Assembly (NCBI GenBank): GCA_023394415.1
Contig: JAEXAR010000033.1
Location: 57,125 to 121,124, forward strand
DNA: 64,000 bases
Origin: Bacteroidota bacterium
Lineage (GTDB): Bacteria; Bacteroidota; Bacteroidia; Flavobacteriales; Weeksellaceae
Reading direction: 5' to 3'
Of this stretch, positions 43,330 through 52,473 are shown piece by piece. The position numbers and the translations under genes were made by a program. The number at the start of each line of letters is the position of its first letter. Position 1 is the stretch's first letter. The notes under the pieces were generated by a model. That model was not told where the DNA came from, searched no databases, and worked only from the letters and a program-made list of their open reading frames with translations.

Positions 43330-43380
43330 ATCTTCAAATTTGTTAATTGTCGCTATAAAATTTTGTTATCTTATATAACT

Positions 43381-43412
43381 CAAATTGAAACTTGTAACTT
43401 GAAACTTGCAAC
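43381..43412. repeat. AACTTGAAACTT repeat, right flank of the four-helix-bundle gene
   Basis: Reverse-oriented counterpart of 42921-42966: CAAATTGAAACTTGTAAC followed by a second unit. It lies 5 bp from the stop codon of the thiolase gene. Confidence 0.75.
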
Positions 43413-43417
43413 AAATA

Positions 43418-44596
43418 CTACACATTCTCGATTACGATGGCACTTGCTCCACCTCCACCATTGCAAATTGCAGCTGCACCAAATTTTCCGTTGTTTTGTT
43501 TTAGAACGTTAATTAATGTTACAATAATTCTAGAGCCAGAACTTCCTAGTGGATGTCCTAATGAAACTGCTCCACCATTAACATTAACTTTGGAAGCATC
43601 AAGTCCTAAAATTTTATTATTCGCCAAACCCACTACAGAAAACGCCTCGTTAAATTCAAAGAAGTCGATGTCTGAAGTTTGAAGGTTAGCTTTTTTCAAC
43701 GCAATTGGAAGTGCTTTTGCTGGAGCTGTGGTAAACCATTCAGGTTCGTGAGCAGCATCGGCATAAGACACTATTTTCGCCAATGGTTGCAAGCCTAATT
43801 CTTCCATTTTTTCTTTAGACATCAACACCAAAGCAGAAGCGCCATCATTTAATGTAGAAGCATTCGCAGCGGTTACTGTTCCGTTATCTTTCTGGAAAAC
43901 CGTTGGCAACGTTGCTATTCTGTCAAAATTTACGGCTTTATATTCTTCATCCTGTGCAAAAATTACAGGCTCTCCTTTTCTTTGCGGAATCTCTACCGGA
44001 ACTATTTCATTATCAAATTTGCCTTCTTCCCAAGCTTTTGCAGAACGCTTGTAAGATTCAATAGCGAAGTTATCTTGCTCTTCTCTTGAAAATTCATATT
44101 TCGCAGCACATTTTTCAGCGCAAACACCCATATGAACTTTGTTATAAACATCAGTTAAACCATCTACCAACATACCATCCTGCATTTTTACATCGCCCAA
44201 TTTTGTAGCATTTCTGGCGTTATAATAATGAGGTACCATCGACATATTTTCCATTCCTCCGGCAACAATTACATCTGCATCTCCAGCTTTAATGGCTTGG
44301 GCCGCCATCATCACAGCTTTCATTCCCGAAGCACAGACTTTGTTAATGGTGGTTGCAGGAGTTTCATTTGAAAGTCCGGCACCTAAAGCAACCTGTCGCG
44401 CAGGAGCTTGACCTTCGCCTGCCTGTAGAACATTGCCCATATAGATTTCCTGAACCAATTTGGGGTCAAGATTTATTTTATCTAAAGCACCTTTCACAGC
44501 GGTTGCTCCTAACTTTGGAGCTGGAACTGTAGATAAACTTCCCATAAAACTTCCCATCGGTGTACGTGCCGCTGAAACAATGAATACCTCTTTCAT
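43418..44596 (-). CDS. Acetyl-CoA C-acyltransferase (thiolase)
   Basis: A 392-aa thiolase. The acyl-accepting Cys is in NKVCASGM (C88), GGAVSLGHPLGSSG carries the active His (about 348), and CNGGGGASAIV supplies the second Cys (C378). It condenses or cleaves acetyl-CoA units; the biosynthetic acetoacetyl-CoA type would feed the mevalonate route and the degradative type fatty-acid oxidation. No other beta-oxidation gene is adjacent. Confidence 0.94.
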   Translation of the reverse strand: MKEVFIVSAARTPMGSFMGSLSTVPAPKLGATAVKGALDKINLDPKLVQEIYMGNVLQAGEGQAPARQVALGAGLSNETPATTINKVCASGMKAVMMAAQAIKAGDADVIVAGGMENMSMVPHYYNARNATKLGDVKMQDGMLVDGLTDVYNKVHMGVCAEKCAAKYEFSREEQDNFAIESYKRSAKAWEEGKFDNEIVPVEIPQRKGEPVIFAQDEEYKAVNFDRIATLPTVFQKDNGTVTAANASTLNDGASALVLMSKEKMEELGLQPLAKIVSYADAAHEPEWFTTAPAKALPIALKKANLQTSDIDFFEFNEAFSVVGLANNKILGLDASKVNVNGGAVSLGHPLGSSGSRIIVTLINVLKQNNGKFGAAAICNGGGGASAIVIENV

Positions 44597-44651
44597 TTTC
44601 TAAATATAATTTTTAAAGATTTTTGAATTGAATGTTGCTAAAAATACAAAA

Positions 44652-44681
44652 AAATATGCACTTTTTCCAAAGTGCATATTT
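44652..44681 (-). terminator. Terminator of the nucleoside transporter gene
   Basis: A 13-bp stem (AAATATGCACTTT with its complement), a 4-nt loop and a T run on the minus strand. Confidence 0.85.
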
Positions 44682-44702
44682 GCTTTATAGATAAGGTTTT
44701 AA

Positions 44703-45962
44703 TTAATGTTTTACCTCTGCCACATCTACCGGATTATGTTTGTGTTTGAACATCAGCGCAAACAATATGGCAATTACCAAAGCATAACCAGCAAAAATGA
44801 GCCAGATTTCGTGCCACATCTTGTCACCGTTTTCGTGGGTAAAATATTGTGAAATCAACCAACCACTGCCTAAACTTCCGAGCATTGCACCAAAACCGTT
44901 AGTCATCATCATAAACAGACCTTGCGCTGATGAACGAATTTTGTAATCTGTAGTGGTTTCCACGAAAAGTGAACCTGAAATGTTGAAGAAATCGAATGCC
45001 ATACCATAAACGATACAAGACATAATAATAAGCAATAATCCAAAGCCTTCAGGTGTTCCGTACGCAAAAAACAAAAATCTTAAAACCCAGGCAAACATTG
45101 AGATGAGCATTACCTTTTTAATACCAAATTTTTTCAGAAAGAATGGGATTGCCAGAATAAAAAGTGTTTCAGAAATCTGCGAAATTGACATAATTAAAGT
45201 CGAATATTTAACCACAAAACTTTCTTTATACAAAGGATTCTTTTCAAAATCAGACAAGAATGTGTCTCCATACATATTGGTTAATTGCAATGCAGCACCT
45301 AAAAACATAGAGAACAGGAAGAACAACGCCATTTTATAATCTTTAAATAAAGAAAAGGCATTCAATCCTAATTTTTCTGATAGTGAAGCATTTTTAGGAA
45401 TGGTATTTTGTGGCGGACATTTTGGTAAAGTAAATGCATAAATCCCCAGAATAATAGCAAAAACGGCAGCAATATAAAACTGATTTGCAGAAGCTTTATT
45501 TCCCGTAAGATTGGTTACCCACATAGCTACAATAAATCCTACAGTACCCCAAACTCTGATGGGAGGAAATACCTTTACCACATCATAATTATTATTCTTT
45601 AAAACGTAATAAGCAATGGAATTAGAAAGTGAAATTGTAGGCATGTAAAAGATCATAGCAGCAAGCATTACCCAAAAAAACTGTCCGGGATCTGTAACTT
45701 GAGGCATCATAAATAACACCAAGCCATAAAGAATATGCAAAATTCCGTAAAGACGCTCTGCGTTTACCCAACGATCTGCAATAATCCCTGTAAGAGCAGG
45801 CATCACAATAGAAGCAATCCCTAAAGTTGAGAACACGGCACCAAATTCTGCACCGCCCCATTGTTTTGTACCAAACCAGTAAACACCAATAGTAATTAAC
45901 CAAGCTCCCCAAACAAAAAATTGCAGGAAGCTTAAAACGGTAAGTCGTAATTTTAAATTCAT
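44703..45962 (-). CDS. NupG-like nucleoside:H+ symporter (MFS)
   Basis: A 419-aa, 12-helix protein. LRLTVLSFLQFFVWGAWLITIGVYW at the start and GIIADRWVNAERLYGILH at about 60-77 are features of the nucleoside:H+ symporter family. It probably imports nucleosides. It has its own terminator. An AAGTTTCAAG repeat fragment lies just upstream of the start (45977-45997). Confidence 0.88.
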   Translation of the reverse strand: MNLKLRLTVLSFLQFFVWGAWLITIGVYWFGTKQWGGAEFGAVFSTLGIASIVMPALTGIIADRWVNAERLYGILHILYGLVLFMMPQVTDPGQFFWVMLAAMIFYMPTISLSNSIAYYVLKNNNYDVVKVFPPIRVWGTVGFIVAMWVTNLTGNKASANQFYIAAVFAIILGIYAFTLPKCPPQNTIPKNASLSEKLGLNAFSLFKDYKMALFFLFSMFLGAALQLTNMYGDTFLSDFEKNPLYKESFVVKYSTLIMSISQISETLFILAIPFFLKKFGIKKVMLISMFAWVLRFLFFAYGTPEGFGLLLIIMSCIVYGMAFDFFNISGSLFVETTTDYKIRSSAQGLFMMMTNGFGAMLGSLGSGWLISQYFTHENGDKMWHEIWLIFAGYALVIAILFALMFKHKHNPVDVAEVKH

Positions 45963-46042
45963 AATTGTTTTGTTTCAGCTTTCAAGTTTCAAGTTCATAT
46001 AATCAAAATCTGAAATCTGTTGTCTGTAATAGGATATGTAAC

Positions 46043-46645
46043 TTAATCAATTTTCTTTTTTCTTCGTTTAATCTCTTCCTGAAGCTCAAGAGCAGTATCA
46101 AAATCTTCTTCTTTCACTGCCTGATCTAAAAGGGACTGGATTTCTTCCATCGACATATTTTGCAAGTTGCCTTCCGGAACTTGTTCCTCTTGTTCTTCAC
46201 CTGAAAATTCTTTAGTACTGTCTTCAAGTTCAAGCAAAATACCAGCTTCGTTAAGCACCTGTTCTGTTGTATAAATAGGCGCATCAAAACGAACCGCCAT
46301 TGCTACGGCATCTGAAGTTCTGGCATCCATCACCATTTCCTCATCAGTTTCTTTATTTCTGAAATTGAGATTTGAGAAAAATACACCATCAATAATCTGA
46401 TAAATGATCACGGAAACCATTTCGTAACCTACTGTTTTTACAAATTTAGAAAAAAGGTCGTGGGTTAAAGGTCTCGGTGGCTGTATGTCTTTTTCAAGTC
46501 CCAAAGAAATGGACTGTGCTTCAAAGTTACCAATTACTACCGGAAGCTTCACCGAAGTTTCCTCGTGCTCTAATAAAAGTGCATATGCTCCCGATTGTGT
46601 TTGGCTGTATGAAATTCCTCTTATGGTGAGTTGTTTATAATCCAT
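46043..46645 (-). CDS. Bifunctional nuclease family protein (DUF151) with UVR motif
   Basis: A 200-aa protein. The DUF151 domain covers about 1-130 (GISYSQTQSGAYALLLEHEE, LPVVIGNFEAQSI, DARTSDAVAMAVRFDAPIY). An acidic linker follows, and a UVR/UvrB-C interaction motif closes the protein (about 165-198, DQAVKEEDFDTALELQEEIKRRKKK). Plant and mycobacterial relatives have RNase/DNase activity. The ATG at 46645 (MDYKQLTIRG) is preferred over 46651. Confidence 0.9.
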   Translation of the reverse strand: MDYKQLTIRGISYSQTQSGAYALLLEHEETSVKLPVVIGNFEAQSISLGLEKDIQPPRPLTHDLFSKFVKTVGYEMVSVIIYQIIDGVFFSNLNFRNKETDEEMVMDARTSDAVAMAVRFDAPIYTTEQVLNEAGILLELEDSTKEFSGEEQEEQVPEGNLQNMSMEEIQSLLDQAVKEEDFDTALELQEEIKRRKKKID

Positions 46646-46711
46646 ACACAAATATAAAAATTATTAGCGTCTTTCGGAACTATATTTGATATTTGATGAA
46701 TATTTTAAAAT

Positions 46712-46745
46712 AAAAAATGCCCTTCAAACGAAAGGCATTTTTTTA
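46712..46745. terminator. Terminator after secDF
   Basis: AAATGCC and GGCATTT form the core stem with T runs on both strands, 17 bp from the secDF stop. Confidence 0.8.
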
Positions 46746-46761
46746 TTTACTAAAAAGAAAT

Positions 46762-49674
46762 TTATTTCTTTTTCTTATCATCTTTATGTTGAGAGTGCAT
46801 CCCTTTTGCAGAGCCTTCAACACCTTTTTTCTTCAACAGGTCATAAGATACTGCGGAAGCAATAAACCAAGTTGAATAGGTACCGAAACCAACCCCAAGC
46901 AATAAGGCAAACATAAATCCTCTTAAGTTTTCACCACCCAAAATAAAGATAGCCAAAATAACAAGGAACGTCATAAATGCCGTGTTAAACGTTCTACCCA
47001 AAGTACTTGAGATAGAATCATTAAACAAGTTTTCAAGTGTAAGGGCTTTTCTTTCCTGTAAGTATTCACGGATTCTGTCGAAGATAATTACGGTATCGTT
47101 GATAGAATACCCCAAAACTGTAAGTAGTGCCGCAATGAAATCCTGATTGATTTCCATACTGAAAGGCATTACATTTCTCAATAGTGAGTAAGCTCCTAAA
47201 ATCACAATAGAGTCGTGAACCAACGATGCAATAGCACCTGTTGAGAACTGCCATCTTTTGAATCGGAATAAAATATAAAGGAAGATACCAACCAACGCAA
47301 TGGCTAATGCCATAGCTCCTCCGGTTTTGATATCGTCTGCTACAGTTGGACCTACTTTTACGGAACTGGTAATTCCGAATGGTGCATCTTCAGAACCCTT
47401 GAAAGTCTTAAGATTAGCATTGGCAGGAAGCATAGGCTTCAATCCGTTAAATAATTTGCTTTCAATGTCCTGGTCAGCTTCTAAACTTTCTTCATTAATT
47501 CTGTAGTCGGTTGTAATTTTCAATTGGTTGTCTGTACCAAATGTTTTTACATCCAGTGCACTTATTTCACCTTGCTTATTTACAAACTGCTTCTCTAATG
47601 CATCTTGTGCTGCAATAGCATTTACAGGTTTATCGAATCTTACCACATAACTTCTACCACCATTAAAATCTACACCATATTTGAAACCTTGCGTAGCAAT
47701 AGAGGCTAAACAAACTAATGTAAGGATTGCAGAGAAGATGTAAGCGTATTTTCTTTTGCCAATAAAATCGAACCAAGTGTTTCTAAATATATTTTTAGAG
47801 AAAGCTGTCCAAACTGAAATGTTCTTACCTTTAGAAAGCCTGCTGAAAATCATTACTCTTGTTAAAAGTACACAGGTAAACATTGACATTAAGATACCAA
47901 TACCCAACGTAACAGCAAAACCTTTGATAGGACCTGTACCAAACACATAGAGTACAATTGCCGTAAGGAATGATGTTACGTTACCGTCGATAATCGCAGA
48001 AAGCGAGAAGTTGAAACCTTCATTATAGGCTTCCTTAATATTTTTACCGGCAAATAATTCTTCTTTCGTTCGTTCATATACAATTACGTTTGCGTCAATA
48101 GACATTGCCATCGAAAGTACGATACCCGCAATACCCGGAAGCGTAAGTGTAGCATCCACGGAATCCATAATTCCCATAAGGAAGAATAAGTTGATTACCA
48201 TTGCGATTACTGCATAAACACCAGCACCACCATAATAAAGAATTAGGTAAACAATAATAATGGCAAATGCAAACAGGAATGAGTATAAACCTGCCTTTAC
48301 AGATTCAGCACCAAGTGATGGTCCTACTACTTCAGCCTGTACAATTTTTGCACCGGCAGGAAGTTTACCAGCACCCAAAACATTTACCAAATCCTGCGCT
48401 TCTGTTTGCGAGAAGTTTCCTGAAATTTGTGTTCTACCATTAGGAATTTTGTTTACTACGTTAGGAGCGGTGTAAACCACATTATCTAATGTAACTGCTA
48501 CGGGCTTACCCACATTTTTCTCGGTTAAAGTTGCCCAGTCTTTCGCACCTTTACTGTCCATCTGCATATCTACCACTACTCTTCCCAATTCGTCATAACT
48601 GATAGCAGCATTATCAACAGCACCGTCTACAGGTGCTTTTTGGTTAATATTTCCACGTATGGCGTATAAAACCAAATTATTTTCGTCTCCTGCTTCAGGC
48701 TTGTAACCCCACTGGAATTGAGTGTATTTAATATTTGAAGGTCTTGCTTTTTTAGCAATATCACTGTTCAGAATTTTATTTACAATCGCCGTATCTGAAA
48801 GCTTCACGTTTGCAACACCATTTGATTTCAATGTGTTTAATTGGATTAAGTTTTCAAGATTAGTTGTTTTAGCAACACCCATTGAATCACCTTTTGCAGC
48901 GATAAGCGTATTAAGTTCTTGGAAATAAGGAAATACTTCCTGAATCTGCTGTACTTCCCAGAACTGAAGTTTTGCAGAAGTTTGAAGCATTTTCTTTACT
49001 CTGTCGATATCTTTTACACCCGGCATTTCCACAGAAATTCTTCCGGTTCCCGGTACTCGCTGTACGTTAGGCTGCGTAACACCCATTTTATCAATACGGG
49101 TTCTTATTACTTCGTAAGCTGTACCTGTAGAAAGTTCAATTCTGTTCTTTACGATTTTTTTTACTTCATCGTCAGTAGTGTTGTATTTAATCTCCGTCAA
49201 ATTCGTATTACCGAAAATTTCCGGATCTGCAAGTTTCAGGTTGGTTCCTTTTTCTTTATTAACAGCTTCAAACTGTGTGAAGAAATTGTCGATGTAAGAC
49301 TTTGTAGAATTCTTCTGAACTTGATCTGTACGGTTTAAAGCTTCTATAAGTACGGGATTGGTAGAATAATTGGTAAGATTATTAACCAAATCTCTTTGGT
49401 TAATCTCCAAAAGAACGTTGATACCGCCTTTAAGGTCCAAACCAAGTTTCATTTCCTTTTCTTTCGCTTTGGAGTAGTAAAGCTCTGTGAAACCAAGATT
49501 AAGCGTGTCTTTAGAAAGTCGTGCAATCTCTTTTTGGTATTTTACAGGATCGTTGCCTGCTACAGCAGTTGCCTGCTTTTCAATTTTACTAGCGTACCAC
49601 GTTGGCAAAAGTTCGTTAAGACAAATTAGTCCAAGAACAATGGCTACCAGTGTAATAAGTCCTTTTCCTTGCAT
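46762..49674 (-). CDS. secDF: Protein translocase subunit SecDF (fused)
   Basis: A 970-aa fusion of SecD and SecF that uses the proton-motive force to pull exported proteins through SecYEG. The SecD part has KLGLDLKGGINVLLEI near residue 76-91, a large periplasmic domain and MAMSIDANVIVYERTKEEL. The SecF part begins near 650 (KYGVDFNGGRSYVVRF, and GYSINDTVIIFDRIREYL near 868). Twelve helices are expected. Fused SecDF is usual in Bacteroidota. Confidence 0.96.
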   Translation of the reverse strand: MQGKGLITLVAIVLGLICLNELLPTWYASKIEKQATAVAGNDPVKYQKEIARLSKDTLNLGFTELYYSKAKEKEMKLGLDLKGGINVLLEINQRDLVNNLTNYSTNPVLIEALNRTDQVQKNSTKSYIDNFFTQFEAVNKEKGTNLKLADPEIFGNTNLTEIKYNTTDDEVKKIVKNRIELSTGTAYEVIRTRIDKMGVTQPNVQRVPGTGRISVEMPGVKDIDRVKKMLQTSAKLQFWEVQQIQEVFPYFQELNTLIAAKGDSMGVAKTTNLENLIQLNTLKSNGVANVKLSDTAIVNKILNSDIAKKARPSNIKYTQFQWGYKPEAGDENNLVLYAIRGNINQKAPVDGAVDNAAISYDELGRVVVDMQMDSKGAKDWATLTEKNVGKPVAVTLDNVVYTAPNVVNKIPNGRTQISGNFSQTEAQDLVNVLGAGKLPAGAKIVQAEVVGPSLGAESVKAGLYSFLFAFAIIIVYLILYYGGAGVYAVIAMVINLFFLMGIMDSVDATLTLPGIAGIVLSMAMSIDANVIVYERTKEELFAGKNIKEAYNEGFNFSLSAIIDGNVTSFLTAIVLYVFGTGPIKGFAVTLGIGILMSMFTCVLLTRVMIFSRLSKGKNISVWTAFSKNIFRNTWFDFIGKRKYAYIFSAILTLVCLASIATQGFKYGVDFNGGRSYVVRFDKPVNAIAAQDALEKQFVNKQGEISALDVKTFGTDNQLKITTDYRINEESLEADQDIESKLFNGLKPMLPANANLKTFKGSEDAPFGITSSVKVGPTVADDIKTGGAMALAIALVGIFLYILFRFKRWQFSTGAIASLVHDSIVILGAYSLLRNVMPFSMEINQDFIAALLTVLGYSINDTVIIFDRIREYLQERKALTLENLFNDSISSTLGRTFNTAFMTFLVILAIFILGGENLRGFMFALLLGVGFGTYSTWFIASAVSYDLLKKKGVEGSAKGMHSQHKDDKKKK

Positions 49675-49702
49675 TTTAATTACAACATTAAATTTTAGTC
49701 GG

Positions 49703-49710
49703 CAAATATA
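49703..49710 (-). promoter_or_regulatory. -7 box for secDF
   Basis: TATATTTG on the minus strand, 28 nt before the secDF ATG, fits TAnnTTTG. Confidence 0.55.
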
Positions 49711-49770
49711 ATGATTTCCAAACTAATTAAGAATTTTTTAAGAAATGATTTATAAACAATGATGAATGAA

Positions 49771-49797
49771 AAAATCCTGAACGATTTCAGGATTTTT
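49771..49797 (-). terminator. Terminator of hemN
   Basis: AAATCCTGAA and TTCAGGATTT form a 10-bp stem with a CGAT loop and a T run on the minus strand. Confidence 0.85.
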
Positions 49798-49835
49798 ATG
49801 GATTAATTCTTTGATATCAATTCTTAATTTAAGAA

Positions 49836-51218
49836 CTAAACCGTCATTGAAAAAATTCTGATTTCCGGCTGGTTTCGCAACATTCTAAGGTCGAAAGTCA
49901 TCGCAACATTTCTGGTAAACGGTCTGCCTTTTTCGGTAATGGTAATTTTATGTTCAGAAATTTCAACCAAGCCGTCTTCTTCCATTTCTTTTAGCTTTTG
50001 TATGGAATTTTCGATCTCAGGAACGTAATTTTGTGTGTCCCAAGAGGTTTCCAAACGGCACATTAAGTTGAGAATATGCTTGCGGATGATCAAATCTTCT
50101 TCATCCAAAATATGTCCGCGGAATACAGGAATTTTACCTTCTTCCACCCTTTTTTGATATTCTTCTACTGTTTTTTCATTCTGCGCGAAAGCGTACCACG
50201 AATCTGAAATGGCCGACATACCCAAACCAACCATCAATTGCGTTTTACTGGATGAATAGCCCATAAAATTACGGTGAATCTTACCATTGATGAGACTTTG
50301 GTAAAGATCATCATGCTCCAGTGAAAAATGATCCATGCCCACTTCTTTGTAACCCAAATCTTCCAAAAGTTGCTTTCCGTTTTCGTAAAGTTTTCGTTTT
50401 TCTTCACCACTTGGAAGGTCGTTTTCATCAAAACCTCTTTGTCCAACACCTTTAATCCAAGGTACGTGTGCATAGGAATAAAATGCTAATCTGTCCGGTT
50501 TCAGTTCCATGGTTTTTCGGATGGTAGATTCCATTTTTTCCCAGTTTTGATGCGGGAGTCCGAAAACTAAATCGTGTGAAACACTGGTATAACCTATTTC
50601 ACGAGCCCAATTGGTAACTTTTTCTACGTTTTCGAATGGTTGAATTCTGTTGATGGCTTTTTGCACCTTGAAATCATAATCCTGAACGCCAAAACTGCAT
50701 CTTCTAAAACCTAGATCATAAAGCGTTTGAAGATGTTCTTTGGTTGTATTATTCGGATGTCCTTCAAAACTGAATTCAGGATTTTCAGCAATTTCTGCCT
50801 TGGCAAAAATACCTTCAAGGAGAATTCTTAAATTTTCGGGTGAGAAAAAAGTTGGTGTTCCACCACCAAGATGAAGTTCTTTTATCTTTGGTTGTCGGTT
50901 GTTGGTTGTCGGTTGTTGGTTTTTAAACAAATCAACATACAATTTCCACTCTTTCAACACACTTTGTAAATAAGGCGTTTCTACAGAATGCTGTTTCGTA
51001 ATGCGCTTATGGCAAGCACAAAACGTACACAACTGCTCACAAAACGGCAAGTGGATATAGATGGAAATACCCTCAACATCATTACTTTCATTAAAAGACT
51101 GTATCACAGAATTTTGCCATTTTTCAGCCGAAAAACTGCTTTCGTCCCAAAAAGGAACAGTTGGATAAGACGTGTAACGAGGACCTGGAATATTGTATTT
51201 ATCGATGAGTGAAGTCAT
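49836..51218 (-). CDS. hemN: Oxygen-independent coproporphyrinogen III dehydrogenase
   Basis: A 460-aa radical-SAM enzyme that decarboxylates coproporphyrinogen III in haem synthesis without oxygen. The CxxxCxxC cluster motif is C60-x3-C64-x2-C67 with C69 next (CEQLCTFCAC); GGGTP and the C-terminal HemN domain are present. Residues 100-110 (NQQPTTNNRQP) are encoded by a tandem intergenic-type repeat and are absent from the family as I know it. Haem genes are not adjacent. The start MTSLIDKYNIPGPRYTSYPT is canonical. Confidence 0.94.
   Translation of the reverse strand: MTSLIDKYNIPGPRYTSYPTVPFWDESSFSAEKWQNSVIQSFNESNDVEGISIYIHLPFCEQLCTFCACHKRITKQHSVETPYLQSVLKEWKLYVDLFKNQQPTTNNRQPKIKELHLGGGTPTFFSPENLRILLEGIFAKAEIAENPEFSFEGHPNNTTKEHLQTLYDLGFRRCSFGVQDYDFKVQKAINRIQPFENVEKVTNWAREIGYTSVSHDLVFGLPHQNWEKMESTIRKTMELKPDRLAFYSYAHVPWIKGVGQRGFDENDLPSGEEKRKLYENGKQLLEDLGYKEVGMDHFSLEHDDLYQSLINGKIHRNFMGYSSSKTQLMVGLGMSAISDSWYAFAQNEKTVEEYQKRVEEGKIPVFRGHILDEEDLIIRKHILNLMCRLETSWDTQNYVPEIENSIQKLKEMEEDGLVEISEHKITITEKGRPFTRNVAMTFDLRMLRNQPEIRIFSMTV
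50889..50921. repeat. Tandem GGTTGTCGGTTGTT repeat inside hemN
   Basis: Two perfect tandem copies of the 14-mer (50890-50903 and 50904-50917) plus a partial third. They encode NQQPTTNNRQP in frame. The same unit occurs intergenically at 2827-2858. Confidence 0.88.
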
Positions 51219-51438
51219 AATTGGTTGCGAGATACGAGTTGCGTGTTTCGAGGTGCAAAAATAGGGAATTTATTTTGTAAGGATTCTTGTTGGAACTGGC
51301 TTTAAGATATCAAAATAAATTTGCAGGTTTAAAAAACTTTTGCATATTTGAGAGTTAGCAGAAATTGTATCCAAAAATATTGCTTAAAAATTATTCGATT
51401 GTTTTCATTAGATTTGTATCTATAATTTTGCTTTAAAA

Positions 51439-52473
51439 TTGAATAAATTGGATAATATAGATACTGAAGATAGAGTTTCATTAATTTCGCTTTTTTCAGG
51501 TTGTGGTGGCTTGGATTTACCATTTCATCAACTTGGATGTGAAATAAAATGGGCAAATGATATTGACAAAAAAGCATGTGAAACGTATGCACGTAATATT
51601 GGTAATCATATTGTTTGTGGCGATATTACTGAAATAGATTATTCCACTATTCCTAAAAGTGATTTAATAGTTGGTGGATTTCCGTGTCAGGATTTTTCTA
51701 TGCTATGGAAACGAGGCGGAATAAATACTGATAGAGGAAACTTATATAAAAATTTCGTTGATATTGTATCCGAAAAAAATCCTTACGTTTTTATCGCTGA
51801 AAATGTTAAAGGCATTTTGACAGCAAATAAAAAACGAGCAATCCAGCAAATCCTAGAAGATTTTTCAAATACTGGAAAATTCGGTTATAAAACAATTCCA
51901 CATTTAGTGAATTTTGCAGATTATGGTGCACCACAATTAAGAGAAAGAGTTTTAATCATTGGGATAAGAAAAGATATTAAATTACAATATAATTTTCCTA
52001 AACCAACACATTCTCCTAATAATTATGTAACATCAAAAGAAGCATTAGAAAATGCTGATAGTGTACCATTTAATAATGAACATCAGAACATTAAAAAAGA
52101 TACTATAGAAAAACTTAAATTAATTCCTCCTGGTGGAAACTTCACTAGTATACCAAAAGATTCTCCTTATTATGTAAAAGGAATGATTTCACATGTATAT
52201 AGGAGATTACATCCTGACAAACCATCAACTACAATAATTGCAGCTGGTGGTGGTGGAACTTGGGGGTATCACTATTCGGAGCCAAGACCATTGACAAATC
52301 GCGAAAGAGCAAGACTTTTTGGATATCCAGATGATTTCATTTTTGAAGGTAGTATTACAGAAGTTAGAAAACAAATCGGAAATTCTGTTCCTCCAATTGG
52401 AGCATTGCCAATAGTAAGGTCAATCAAGGAATTTTTAGAAAATGTAAAAGAAAATGTTTACGAATTTAAGTAA
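51439..52473 (+). CDS. C5-cytosine DNA methyltransferase
   Basis: A 344-aa Dcm-type methyltransferase. SAM motif FSGCGGLDLPF (about 18-28), catalytic GGFPCQDFS (C83), ENV motif (about 121-123), QLRERV (about 166-171) and motif X near the end (RKQIGNSVPP) are all seen. The start is a TTG at 51439, since no ATG precedes the SAM motif. It overlaps the endonuclease gene by 20 bp. A TAGATTTG -7 box at 51409-51416 may drive it. The AT content is higher than in its neighbours, which suggests transfer. Confidence 0.93.
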   Translation: MNKLDNIDTEDRVSLISLFSGCGGLDLPFHQLGCEIKWANDIDKKACETYARNIGNHIVCGDITEIDYSTIPKSDLIVGGFPCQDFSMLWKRGGINTDRGNLYKNFVDIVSEKNPYVFIAENVKGILTANKKRAIQQILEDFSNTGKFGYKTIPHLVNFADYGAPQLRERVLIIGIRKDIKLQYNFPKPTHSPNNYVTSKEALENADSVPFNNEHQNIKKDTIEKLKLIPPGGNFTSIPKDSPYYVKGMISHVYRRLHPDKPSTTIIAAGGGGTWGYHYSEPRPLTNRERARLFGYPDDFIFEGSITEVRKQIGNSVPPIGALPIVRSIKEFLENVKENVYEFK

